This document shows, piece after piece, positions 1 to 10,400 of a DNA stretch of 34,577 nucleotides (its first letter is position 1; every line of letters begins with the position of its first letter). The notes beneath the pieces are model-generated. The model made no database searches and was not told the origin of the DNA. It saw only the letters and a program-made list of their open reading frames with translations. Origin of the DNA: Porogramme epimiltina (Eukaryota > Basidiomycota > Agaricomycetes > Polyporales > Polyporaceae); contig FTLJ01000516.1 in assembly GCA_900155495.1 (NCBI GenBank), forward strand, positions 1 through 34,577, given 5' to 3'. A program made the translations under genes and the position numbers.

Positions 1-1060
1 AAGACGCGATAAGACGACTTAAGAGAATTGGGGAAGTTCTGATGAGCCGGTGGGAGCGGGCCAGGCGCAAGCTCAAGCTCGGCCCTAGGGGCGCTGCGGT
101 GGGCGCGGAGCGGCGTCGCGAGGAAGGTGCTGCAGATGTAGCTGCAGCTCCCGCGCTCGCTCGTACACGGTGCCTGCGCCCGGGTCCCGCTCTGGGTGGG
201 CGATCCCGCGGAGAGACGGGCGTGCGCGCCGCGGGCTCGGCAGCTGCGGCGGGCTGCAGCGTGCAGGCACGCTGGGGTATGGTTATGCAGGCTTGAATGG
301 GTCCGTTAATGGAGGACGAAGGGGCGAGCGGCGTGCAACGACTGGAACGGACTGGACTGGACGCGAGCGCAGGGCGTCCGGCGTGACGGTGCGCAGGCGC
401 GGTAGGATGTGACACCGGGAGTGCTAGGACGCGTTCAGGGCCAAGTCCGAGGGCGGGGCACGGGACCGGCACTCGCACGGCTGGCTGCTAAGGTGCGTCA
501 TACACGCCAGCCTGAGCGTGGAGGACTGGAGCTCACCCCTCAGTTCCCCTCAATTCCCAGGGCGCGAGCGGGGCGCGGTGCCACTGGCGAGAGCCCCGGT
601 CGGTGCGCGAATTCGGTGCGGGCGATTCGGCAGGACAAGGTTTGGTATGCGCCTCTGCAGGGTCCCGAGCTCGAGCCTCGAGCCTCGAGGAAAGTCCGCG
701 TCGGCGCTGGTGCCGCAGCTGGTGGCGCCGCGGGACGATGCGTGCGTGGAGGAGTGACGTCCGCCCACTTCTGGCCACAGGGCCGCACGCGCGCCTGCCG
801 CAGAAGGGCAACGCATGCGCCGGGCGGTGGGAGGAGATGCTCTTGCACGGTGGGTGGGTGGGTGGGGCGGGCGGCCGTGGGTGGCCCGCGCGACGATGCG
901 GCGCTGGGATGCGCCGCAGTGCGTCCGCCGTCGGCCCTGCTCATGCCGCGGGGATGCCCGCTGATTGTAGTATTAGTAGTCGATACTTTCTGTGTTAGTC
1001 CATCATGTATCTGTACGTATTTGTGAATATGATCAAATTTCGCGCCCCCCATACAGTGTG
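1..1060. other. No supported gene; GC-rich stretch
   Basis: This stretch is GC-rich and open in several frames on both strands, as high-GC DNA is by chance. None of the translations shows a recognisable domain, signal peptide or a consistent exon-intron structure. It may be the 5' or 3' flank of a gene beyond the window edge. The only specific element I see is the G-run cluster at 852-867, listed separately. Confidence 0.4.
852..867 (+). repeat. G-quadruplex motif G3T G3T G3T G4
   Basis: Four consecutive guanine runs (3, 3, 3 and 4 G) are separated by single T loops, followed by another GGG at 869-871. Single-base loops are the arrangement known to give very stable parallel G-quadruplexes in vitro. 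No gene is recognised around it, so a regulatory role cannot be assigned. Confidence 0.7.
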
Positions 1061-1098
1061 CTGCACGGTCTTGTTAGAGGCTTATTACAGGCTTTAAT

Positions 1099-1229
1099 GG
1101 GCTTGACAAGCCTGCCCCGGGCTTGACAAGCCGACCTCGGGCTTTTTGGTTCCCCCCCCACCTAGCTTGTCAAGCCCAAGGGCTTTTTTGGACTTGGGGG
1201 CTTGGGGGGCTTGGGGGGCTTGCCAAGCC
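1099..1229. repeat. Cluster of GGCTTG-N-CAAGCC palindromes and G runs
   Basis: The imperfect palindrome GGCTTGACAAGCC occurs twice in direct order with a 20-base period (about 1100 and 1120). A reverse-oriented form, GCTTGTCAAGCC, lies near 1165 and GGCTTGCCAAGCC near 1217. Between the last two are GGGGG, GGGGGG and GGGGGG runs separated by CTT. The arms could form several alternative hairpins. It could be a terminal or subterminal array of a transposable element or a simple palindromic satellite. No transposase reading frame is visible nearby. Confidence 0.65.
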
Positions 1230-1397
1230 CCACAAGCCCGTCCCAAGACGCGTGACACTTTGCTGATGGCCACGGCTACACTACATACTATGTTTATCTG
1301 TTGCTTCTTTGTTCGCTCTTGTTCGATGTCTAATTATATATTTTCGAGGTGCACGCTGTTGTTACACATGCGTGCTATCATAAATATCAGTGTGCGA

Positions 1398-1417
1398 CTA
1401 TGTATGATCATACATAG
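1398..1417. repeat. Perfect 20-base palindrome
   Basis: CTATGTATGATCATACATAG is identical to its own reverse complement (two 10-base arms, no spacer). It is AT-rich within a GC-rich neighbourhood. It could be a dimeric-factor binding site or a cruciform-prone remnant of a mobile element; nothing adjacent decides between these. Confidence 0.8.
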
Positions 1418-1557
1418 GGTGCGGCTACCATGTATTATCGGACATCGCCTGCCCCCGCGATGTCTGGCCGCGCAAGGTCAGACTTCTGGCGGCGCAGATG
1501 GGCGGCTACCGTGCACTGCATCACTGAGTAAGCCGCTGCATTGCACTGTCTGACTTA

Positions 1558-1728
1558 CGGAAATTTGGTGATGTTCAACTAGGCGAGTATCCTGAGGAGG
1601 AGACCATCGGTTACGCCCACCTCCCCCCGGTTCCGAGGCCAGCCCGCCGCTACAGCGAGGGTATGAAGCCTCTGGACAATCGCCACGTCGTTCTGTCCTG
1701 TTTAGAAGCTTTCAAGAGTTTAATGTAA
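1558..1728 (+). pseudogene. Coding-like terminal fragment, unrecognised
   Basis: A plus-strand frame of 56 codons followed by TAA reads with balanced, protein-like composition, including segments such as GEYPEEETIGYAH, PVPRPARRYSEG and KPLDNRHVVL. It has no ATG in a plausible place and an in-frame stop a short way upstream. I could not place upstream exons with confidence. It could be the last exon of a broken gene, a relic left by an element, or chance. I do not recognise the family. Confidence 0.25.
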
Positions 1729-2128
1729 AAACGCCATCATTGCCTCTGGATGTTGGTCTATCCCTTATCCTTCTAAGAACATCTCGTTGATTCATATCGA
1801 ATACACGGCATACACAGTCAAGAGATGCCGTTATATGCTATCAAGAAGTTGTCAGTGTATTTCTACGTATACTACATTGCGATTCATGCGACAAGTTTAA
1901 AAAGAAAGTTCCGGACGATGCTTTCCTCTATAGACCCTCGTGTAATACCATGTAGCTCTTACATCTCCGCTTCTTGTTCTGTGCGTCGGGGTTAGGGATC
2001 GCGCAGATGTTCCTCCGAGGATACGAAACTTGTTAAATAAACCAGATCACATGGCCCCTCCGTCCAAAAAATACTACGGAAAACACAAACCCTCAAGAAA
2101 TCTTCAAACCGCGCGCCATGTAAACGTC
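1729..2128. other. Intergenic, 3' flank of PNS1
   Basis: AT-richer than its surroundings; it lies downstream of the PNS1 stop (minus strand) and probably holds its 3' UTR. No RNA gene or repeat is evident. Confidence 0.4.
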
Positions 2129-4653
2129 TCATACTCTAGGCACTCCATTGACAACGTCAGGGTAAGTTGAAGCAATCATCTGTGGAGTGAGGATTGGGAC
2201 GCAGCGCGACACGAGAAAAGAATGCGGACGAACCGAAAACAGCTGAGGGGCGCGGACAGCAAGCACTTGTGGATCTTCGCCCAATCCGACAAAACTAGAG
2301 AAGCAGCATCCAATCAGCTCAAGGTCGTGTGTAGCAACGGAAACGGAGGAAACTGACATAGTAGACACCCCCGCTTCGATAGCAGATGACAACGTCAAGG
2401 CTGAACAGAGGTCACAGTAAGCTCGTGCTCGCATCGTCGAGGTTACAGTACTTACAGCATTGTAAGCCGATGAGGAATGCAAAAAGCACGACCGGAGCCG
2501 TGTACTGGCCATCGGCGTTGTACGAGGGATGAGTGTCTGTGTGATCCGTCAGCCTAATTCACTTTCGTAGTTGGGAGACTGCTGCATACATCTGAGGTAA
2601 AGGTAGCCGAAGAGTGAGCAAAGGAGGCCAGTTGCGTATGCTCCCCAGGTAAGAGCTGGGACAGGCTAATTAGCACCGCATACATATACCACGGCATAAC
2701 GGTTATACTTACTCATGCTGACAAGTGAGTCGTTGATGATGGCGTCGATGCCGCGGTCCTTGAATAAACGCCATGTGTCCTTAGCGGCACTGATATACGG
2801 CTTGCCATACAGAGCTGTTAACTGCATCAGCATGAATTTGCTGCAAATGGCTTCGTACGACTTACCGATCTCAATGTATGCGTAGCTATATGCCAAAATT
2901 GGTAAATATCCATGTCAATCTCATGCAGGAGGGAACGCACCGATTGAAGTACTCGACCAATGACTCTATGCAACCAATGAAACATTCCGCACAGAGAGCG
3001 AGGCACGCCTCGACAGCTGGTTCAATCCATCCGTCAGCGGACATTCGAATTGACAACAGTGAAGGGCGACGCACGATGACCATCCGCGTTGGCGCTGTTG
3101 CGCGCGGCATTGAGGATCATTCGGATGAGCTCGAGGATGGTGACGATCAGCGACCCAAAGGCGATGGACCCAAGAGAGAGCGTCGAGGCGCGGACGAATG
3201 ATGTGAGCGTGGGGTGTTTAGGCTGATGAACAATCTCAATAAGCGGTTGCCTTCTCCATACTATTAGAACTCCTACCATCAACCCCTGCTCGCGAGGACC
3301 AAAGTAGTACCAGCCTAGGTGCATGCGGGTAAGCAAGCAGACTCTGGGAGTAGTATTGGTAGCCTTACTGCCAAAGGGACCACCGGCCAACGTTGCAAGG
3401 GCAACATTCCCAACAACTTGCGACGTCCACAGGAACGAGAAGGTCTCATAGATGATGAAACCGATGACCTTCGAGGATGAACAGGAGTTGTCCGCCTCGC
3501 AAACTAAGGCCAGACTGTCAGATCGTGGAAGACTCTTGTAAGGCAATACTCACTTGAGCTGTTGGGAGTATACCTCACGTATCTGGGACAATTATTGGAA
3601 TCATGTTGGACCCGTCAAAGAAAATCACTCACGTGGCGATGACCGCAAAAGTGTACCATCTACCGTACGCCCCGTTAGCATGACTCCATAGTCCGAGTTA
3701 AGTTCACTTACACGCTCAATGCCGCCTGAATGATCAGAGACGCAAAGGCCACGAAGTACACACTCGGGTGATGTTTCGTGATGTCCATGACGACTTGAAG
3801 AAGTAGGGAGGCGAGAGGAATACGAGAGCGGTAACCCCAGTAAGCCAAAACAGAGAAAAGGGCGATGATAGTGAAGACAATTGCCCCGGCTGTATCCAAG
3901 ACAGAATTAGAAAGACGGCGGCCACGAGAGAAGAGATTAAGAGCTTACAGTAGTACTTCGTAATCCAGTAGTACACACAGATCCCACTGCAGAAGAAATC
4001 ACGTTAGGACTGCGTCCATTTAAGAACTGAGTAGCCCGTACATGTTGAGTAGGATTGACAATATCAGGGTAATGTGCATGATGGCCTTGGTGAATGCACG
4101 AGTGAGGATCAGGTAAACGGTGGAGAGCAACAACGCTGCCCCGGTTACGAATAGAAGGAGGATCACAGTATGGCTGCCGACCATTCATTAGCACAGTAAG
4201 GCGCATCTTGAGTGAATGAAGACGAACTAATTCAAGGTGACTTCCGTGCCTGTATGTCCTGTACCGACGCCGCCTCCTAGTCCATCCGAGCTCACAAACT
4301 TCGAGACAGTAATCGCTGTGATAATTATGAACCCAACCAACTAGGGACGATGTCATAAATTCGCAAGCACAGGATAGTCTTAGTTGCAAGCATACCTGGG
4401 CTATGAAGAGGATGAGGAACGCGGGGTCGTTTATCCTCTTCTTGGGCTTGAACCGGTCTCCTTCGTAAGGGTTCTTCTGGTCGCCGTTATAGCCTCCCTC
4501 GCCACTCGGGTTCTGACCGTAGCCATACTGTGGTTGGCCGTAAGAGGGCTGCGGGGCATATTGTTCTGCGTAAGGCGCCGTGGGGCCGGGGGCGGGCGCG
4601 TAAACGGGCTGGTATGGGTGTGGCGAGCTTGAGCCGCCGTTCCAGTTTGCCAT
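2129..4653 (-). CDS. PNS1: PNS1-like choline-transporter-like (CTL/SLC44) membrane protein
   Basis: A multi-exon gene on the minus strand. The N-terminus is a Pro/Tyr/Gln-rich cytosolic tail (repeats like YGQPQYGYGQ) ending at KKRINDPAFLILFIAQ, where the first membrane segment begins. Joining GT-AG exons gives the family's hydrophobic segments in order: VGFIIITAITVSKF, TVILLLFVTGAALLL, GAIVFTIIALFSVLAYWGY. These are followed by the diagnostic CTL blocks RSRIPLASLLLQVVMD, GSIAFGSLIVTILELIR, ALYGKPYISAAKDTW and DAIINDSLV. The C-terminus reads ...LGEDPQVLAVRAPQLFS, then after a short intron that is itself in frame, TYPDVVNGVPR before TGA. Yeast Pns1 is a plasma-membrane CTL protein of uncertain substrate, so choline transport is family inference only. 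I see no frame break; the ATG at 4653 precedes the conserved tail. Confidence 0.9.
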
Positions 4654-5442
4654 GGGGAGCTGAAGAGGTTTCGTTGAGGGGGGCTGGTGGTCGTGAAAGG
4701 CCGTAGAGGAGGGAAATAAAGTTGAGTAAGGGAGAAAGAAGAGGGGCCGTTAATGATACAAGGTGCCAGGGGCGGGCGAATTTGAATGGGGATGGACCGG
4801 CGACGGGCGGGTGGGGGACAGACAAGGTGCAGTGCGTGTAACGCTTGCCCCGCGCTCGCCACACAGCCTGCACAATGACGTCGCCCGCCGGTGATTGCCG
4901 CCCGTCGAGGACACCTCTGTACTCGGCTGGGCCGGTGTCGTTAGCACGGCATCCTCCTCATGGCTGCAGAACCGCTCGGGCAGGCTGCGAAGACATACTT
5001 AGCTCCGAGCTCAGGGCCGAACATCTCCTTGGCATCCTGTTAGATGAATGAATAAATACCGTACCTCATGTCGCCACCTCGATTCTGAAGCAACAGATCG
5101 CCGTCGGCATCCCAGCTCATGGTCGGTGCTGGCGAACAGTGTCTCTACGAAGAAAGTCTTCCGAAGTGTCCGTATATAGTAACAGATTCGAGGTCTATTT
5201 ATATAACATCTGGCTGGCTATGCTGGGAGAATGGAAACACCGTCGTGGGATATATAGATTACACTGGTTTGCTGCCAAAGCGGGGAACGATGACACAGCG
5301 CAAGGGGACGAGTACCTGTAGGAGCGAGTAGAGTAGCTGTATGATACATCTGCTAGGGTCCGATGCGCAAACGACGACGATTTCGGCAAGAGGAAGAAGA
5401 CCCAACGGATTCAACCGACCGGATCGGCCCAGGGAAAGCACA
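4654..5442. other. Intergenic between PTC1 (3') and PNS1 (5')
   Basis: Both flanking genes are on the minus strand, so this stretch must hold the PNS1 promoter and the end of the PTC1 transcript. Short open frames here have no domain signature. I see no repeat, RNA gene or clear TATA element. Confidence 0.4.
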
Positions 5443-7067
5443 TTAACGAGACGGGATGGGTGTAAGGCTGGATACGGGTGTGACACTCGAAGCGGGAGTC
5501 ATACTGGACGCAGGAGTGGACGCAAAGTTGGGGTCGGGTATCTGCAAGGTGGCGCTCTCGTCGATGACAGGAGAAGACGCCATTGGCGGAATATTGTACA
5601 AAAACCGCCTTGAGTACTTCCGAAGCCTACGACGAGCCCGCGTCAATTACCCACTTCCAAATGAAAAAAGAGGCTACACGTACCCTCGCACGAATTTCGA
5701 GCCTCGGGAAAGCAACCGTCAATTTGTACGAACGCTGTCTGGGGGGTCCCGGAAGCGCACGACCAGCACAGTGACGTTGTCTGTGGAGTAGTTGCGGTAC
5801 GCGTGCTCGAGAAGCTCTTGTGCCGACTTCTGGGGGTCGGCAATGCTGCGCACAAGATCCACGGCGCCTTGGTCATTGACGACGTCCCATAGCTAACGCT
5901 CTGATTGTCAGCACAAATAGTGAACAAAAGACAACAAGAACGTACCCCGTCGCAAGCCAAGATGAGGAACTCGTCCTGCTCGCTAAGCTCCGTCTCCGTG
6001 GTATAGGGAGATCCAACCACAAACTCTTTCATCGACGAATCGCCAAGACTACGCGTGACCGCGAGCACGCCGTTGACACGCCCGCTCATGACAAACCCGC
6101 CGGCATCCATGATACGCTTCGCTTCTTGCTTGTCTGAGCCCTTGTGGTCATACGTGAGGCGAACAGCCTTGCCCGCGCGGCACAACACGCCGCGTGCGTC
6201 GCCGGCATTTGCGCAATAGAGCACCCGGCGCACGTTTGAGGGTGGGACCACGATCTTCTGCGAGGTCGAGGGTTGCGAGCCTGTGTGGTTGGGCGATGAA
6301 GGAGTGTGTGAAGACCCGCCACCGATGCTCTTGATAGCGTGCAAGAGCTTACTTGTTGAACCCTTGGGTTTTGAGTCTTCGCTGCCGTTGCTTCCATTGC
6401 TGCCACTTCCACCGAGAGCCTCTCCGACTGGGGCAGGAGGCGCAACGAGCTCAAAATCGGAAGGGAGGAAGGTTTGACTGCCGTTCTCGTCTTCGACACG
6501 GAGGAATGCGGTCACCGCAGTGCATCCGGAGTGCATCTTTCCTTCCGACTCCTCCGAGAGCCGGGATAGATTCATGTCCACGTCGTGAAAGGTCTCGTTG
6601 AGAATATCTGGGATTGGTGCAGACTGGTCTTTGCGCAATGCATTCGTGAGACACTAGGGGAAGGGGGTTTGTGGGCACATGCGGAATACCACAGGAGATG
6701 CTCGTACCACTGCAAAGTTTTGGCCACACCACTCAGCCGCCTGTTTCCCTGCATGTCCGTCAAATATCGCGAAGAAGCCTTGACCGCGAATTCCGCCAAA
6801 TGGAACCACGATTGAGTGCGCGTCTTCCATAGACCGCCGGGGCCCTTTGGAATCTGTCACCGCGCATTTGAAAGATAGGGAAGGAGGTGTGGAGGCATCA
6901 TCGGAAGTGCTGTTACGTAGCGAACGTCAGCACGTAGCGGGCCCGAGAGAACAATGCTGACCGTGAAGAAGATCGAGCTGCAAAACAGAGGATGGTCGTT
7001 AGTTTAGATTGTTCCACTCCTCTACCAGCACACACGAACCATGACCATCGGAGACACCGGGTGCCAT
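5443..7067 (-). CDS. PTC1: Type 2C Ser/Thr protein phosphatase, PTC1-like
   Basis: A metal-dependent phosphatase that in yeast down-regulates the HOG and cell-integrity MAP-kinase pathways. From the ATG at 7067 a short Ser/Thr-rich leader spans three small exons. PP2C motifs follow in order: RRSMEDAH, FFAIFDGHAG (metal-binding Asp), SGCTAV, YCANAGDARGVL, YDHKGSDKQEAKRI, GVLAVTRSLGD, FLILACDG then LWDVV across an intron, and STDNVTVLVVRF. An insert of about 85 residues rich in Gly, Ser and Pro separates FLRVEDENG from YCANAGDAR. The 3' end is ambiguous: a stop occurs at 5719-5721 soon after the last PP2C strand. A splice from the codon before it (donor gttcgt) into an open exon ending at 5443 would instead add a Pro/Ser/Thr-rich tail (...TPASSVTPVSSLTPIPSR). 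Catalytic residues appear intact. Confidence 0.88.
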
Positions 7068-7539
7068 TGCAAGTAGTATATGTGAAGGCGGTGAGGAGAA
7101 CGAGTCGCGATGGTGGAGGAGCAGAGGCAAGTAGTACTTGGAGTGGAGGGCCAAGCCTCCTCGCGGTCTTGTCCTCTTTCCGCTTGACGCCCGTACGCAG
7201 CCCCGCGTCATCTCACGTGCCCAATTGCTCCATACCAAAGACTGCATCGACGAGTCGGACAGTGGCCCGAGCCACAACGACTGGGTTAATGTTAGGCCAA
7301 ACTCTTGCCTGCGACATACCACTACGCAATCATTAATATCACCTGAGGACTTGAGGCTCGGCCACGGCTGAGCGGAAGCGCTACAGTATGTCATTCACAT
7401 CCAGCCAATTAGATTGTTGCATTGACACTCGATACATCACCCGACAAACATCGCAATACTAGAAAATCGCACAACCGCTTCAATGAAACTAACGCTTCCG
7501 GTTCTCAACTCCGTACAGTGGTTAGTCATCGCCATGTTC
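7068..7539. other. Intergenic, 5' flank of PTC1
   Basis: Probably contains the PTC1 promoter and the 3' flank of the unrecognised exons at 7540-8297. I see no RNA gene, repeat or recognisable coding block. Confidence 0.35.
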
Positions 7540-8297
7540 TTATGGTCCGTCAGCGGGAACGACCTCCGTCTGTCCGGGTCGTTGTTCCAGAGGAATGTAT
7601 GAGACAAGCCTGCACTCATAATTGTTCCGGGTCTCTTTGACGAGTTTCAACATATCGCGCGCATCCTTAGAACCTGAGGACAAGGGCACAACATGCGTCA
7701 GGGAGAATGAGGTGACATACTTATCCTATTTGTGGCGAGTTTCCATCACTGAGAACTCGAGGACGTATCCCCACTCGGTGGGCCTATGCACTTGATTGCT
7801 TCGAAGATCGACACCCTTGTGGAAACAGAATCCATCAGGGTCCTGGAAATATAAACATCATGCAATGCCCTCGAACCGTTGAAATGCTCACTGCACGCGC
7901 AACACGCGCTTGGAGGCCTCCTGTCACACTGAGCCGCTTTATGGCGTCCGCTGTCATTTGCGCGCCGGGCGGTCTGAAGCTAGCTTTATACTCAGTTGGC
8001 GGCGGCAGCCTATCAACAAGGTTGACCTTCGTGGATAAGTAAGTTGTCAGAAGTACTACGCTTTGTGCTGAGTGTACATACCACGTCGCCTGCTTCCCAT
8101 GGGCGTCTTTTCTGCGGGGGAGAACCAGCAGGCAGCGGGGCATAGTAGAGCAATACTCTCTATCATCAGCTGATAGATCCTTCGTGCATAGAAGATCCCA
8201 GAGCCGGTGGGCCCGAGTACCCAGGAAGAAAAATGTGACGACGGTCACGTAGTTTGCGACATCCGGGAATTCAAAAGAGAAAATACTGATACACGAG
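7540..8297 (-). CDS. Unrecognised spliced coding region
   Basis: I do not recognise this protein. Reading the minus strand, several blocks joined by plausible GT-AG introns stay open: FEFPDVANYVTVVTFFFL near the kinase-like gene's end, then YYAPLPAGSPPQKRRPWEAG, NLVDRLPPPTEYKASFRPPG, MTADAIKRLSVTGGLQARV and DPDGFCFHKGVDLRSN...TEWGYVLEFS. It ends either at a stop at 7726-7728 or, after another intron, through DARDMLKLVKETRNNYE to a stop at 7540-7542. I cannot find a convincing start codon, and one junction near 8170 does not keep frame cleanly. It may be an independent gene, an alternative 3' part of the kinase-like gene, or a decaying copy. Confidence 0.35.
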
Positions 8298-8299
8298 CG

Positions 8300-9908
8300 T
8301 CAAATGTGGAGTATTTCTCGAATGAAGCGTAAGGCATTCCACCCGATATCGGACGACCCAATGTAACCCATTAGCTTTACCCTATAAGGGGGTGGCGGGG
8401 AGATGTAACCGCCCCATGTAGCACGGAACTGGGGCGAAAGGAGGTTCCAGTAGGTGCCAGCGAACCCCATATCCCAGGAATCGTCGGTGATCCTGATGGC
8501 GGTGTGAAGGTCAGTCTCAGAAATCTCAAGTACCATCGAGTCCAGAAAATGGAGGGCTTCTTCAGCCGAAAAGCGCTGCAAAATGACATGGTTCGTCATC
8601 TTGTCGAAAAGAGGTGCTAAGAATGGCACCAAAGGCACCAGCTCCTTCGTAGGAATATCAGTACTAAGCATTTGCGGTATGGTATTCACTCACGCTGAAA
8701 TAGGACCGGAATAGGTTCCCGAGACAACCGACATCGTAAGCAAACGGGTCGTATTCGGATTGACCCAGATCCAAATCGGCAGCACGATATGGCGAGCAAA
8801 TAAACGGCACAGAGCTCTTCCGTATACGAAACCCCTTCACGGGTATGTTCAGAGGCCATTGGATGGATAAGTCGTAGTCGATAAAGGCATATGCGACGTC
8901 AGGGCAGCGTCGGTACTGACGCAACTTGGCTCGACCTTGGTCTCCAAAACATCCTGTACAATATGAGTTGACGACAATATTACGGTCGTCGATGTCCTAT
9001 AGTCGGTCTAGTGAGCACGCGGCCACCAAAAGCGAACTAAACAGATCTCGAACGTACTCGGTGCGCAATTCGTCGACTGTGCAAGAACGACAGGCCCTGC
9101 AACAATCATGAGACCTTGTTTCCCCCGAATAGAAGTGACCTCACGAACCGCAAGGAGATCACGCATAAACACAATCGCCTGGTCCAGAGTCTCCATCGAC
9201 GTCGGCTTCTGATCGGTGCCCCACCTACGGTTGTATAAGCTTTTGTTACTCCTAGAGGTGGCGATATCCTTGCCGTGGCATAACAATGAAAACGAAGCTA
9301 TGCGGTGAGTCCAAGATAGCCAACGGAGCCACGAGGCCCGGAAGTTTCCCGTTGGATAGCTCTCCACACCGAAGCAAATCGCGGGCAATTCGATATTCAT
9401 TAGAATCAATGTCGGCTAACTTGATCATGACGTCTCGACCGAGTACGTCTTGTGCTTGCGCAACCTTGCACTAGTGTGCTAACATAAGTCGTGATAAGCA
9501 TAACTAAGATGAGACTCACGTTAGGGATCAGTGGTTCATCGGCAAGAACGTCGTCAGAAGCGCGTGTTGCATAGGGCAAAGACGCTGCGGTGGTGTGAGC
9601 AGGGGGAAGATAGACCGGAGAACTCCCAAAATAATAGAATTGATATAATTTGTATCCCCGAGCCGCGAGCCATGGCCGGTACGCGTCCCAGAACGGAGCC
9701 ATCTCGCCCCACGTCAAGGCCTCGACATAGAGTCCCTCTACGCTGTCCCTAGGTAACTGTCATAGCGGTTGTCAATATATATTGATTCGTATAACATACA
9801 TTAGAAACTTACTTTCGGCGTGGGCCCATAATCTAGCCTGTCGTCTTCGGGCGGCGTGGGTTGTCCGAATTTCTCGATACCTTCAGAATATTGAACGGTC
9901 GGTAGCAT
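8300..9908 (-). CDS. Agaricomycete-type protein-kinase-like domain protein
   Basis: Joined exons give the layout of a large, poorly characterised kinase-like family expanded in mushroom-forming fungi. An N-terminal block (FWDAYRPWLAARGYKLYQF) is followed by a Pro/Ala linker and a core with VMIKLADIDSNEYRIA (candidate VAIK-type lysine). Next come FVFIVMP (hinge), GLSFLHSRRIAHRDI with the HRD aspartate starting a new exon, DDRNIVVNS, then FIDYDLS in place of DFG, and a C-lobe with YDPFAYDVGCLGNLF and RFSAEEALHFLDSM. Between the VMP hinge and the METLDQAIVFMRDLLA helix the frame changes (about 9210-9285). I cannot place an intron there without losing residues, so a frameshift is possible. The start at 9908 (MLPTVQYSEG) is tentative because the frame is open further upstream. 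The partner and substrate are unknown. Confidence 0.68.
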
Positions 9909-10400
9909 GTGGTTCAAGTATGGTAAAGTTGGTGAGAAGATATGAACGCTCCCAAAAGGTTGGATCCGGTTGTAGTCGAATGCTGCACGAGAATGAGGTC
10001 GTGTTGTTGGTCAACGCGATGGAGTGATTGTGGGAAACTGGAGATCCCGATCACGTGCCCCAACACTTCTTCCTCGCAAATAGAGTTCCACAGGCTATGT
10101 CGTCAACTAGTACTAGATGATTTATAGGTGTCATGTTGTTCATAGGTATGAATCTCGCAGAGTTTTATTGCTCTCTATAACCTTCGTGATTCTCCATGCT
10201 ATTCCAACGTCACGAGCACATCCAATGCCGGTGGCTCGTAGGGCACCCATCGTTTGATGAAGGCGGGGCCCGCCCGTGCTTTATGATATAAATGTATTGC
10301 ATTGGATCCACCTTTCCACCACTGGAGGGCCGACATACTACTTACACTTTAGGGTAAGCGACGACATGGCGAACATAATTAAACTTGGCGTTCACCCAAT
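9909..10400. other. Intergenic between MND1 and the kinase-like gene
   Basis: On the minus strand about 100 bases just upstream of 9908 stay open in the kinase-like gene's frame (segments such as FDYNRIQPFGSVHIFS) back to a stop. The gene may therefore begin earlier, in an exon preceded by the acceptor GTGCAG near 9985. The rest holds the MND1 3' flank. Nothing else is evident. Confidence 0.35.
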
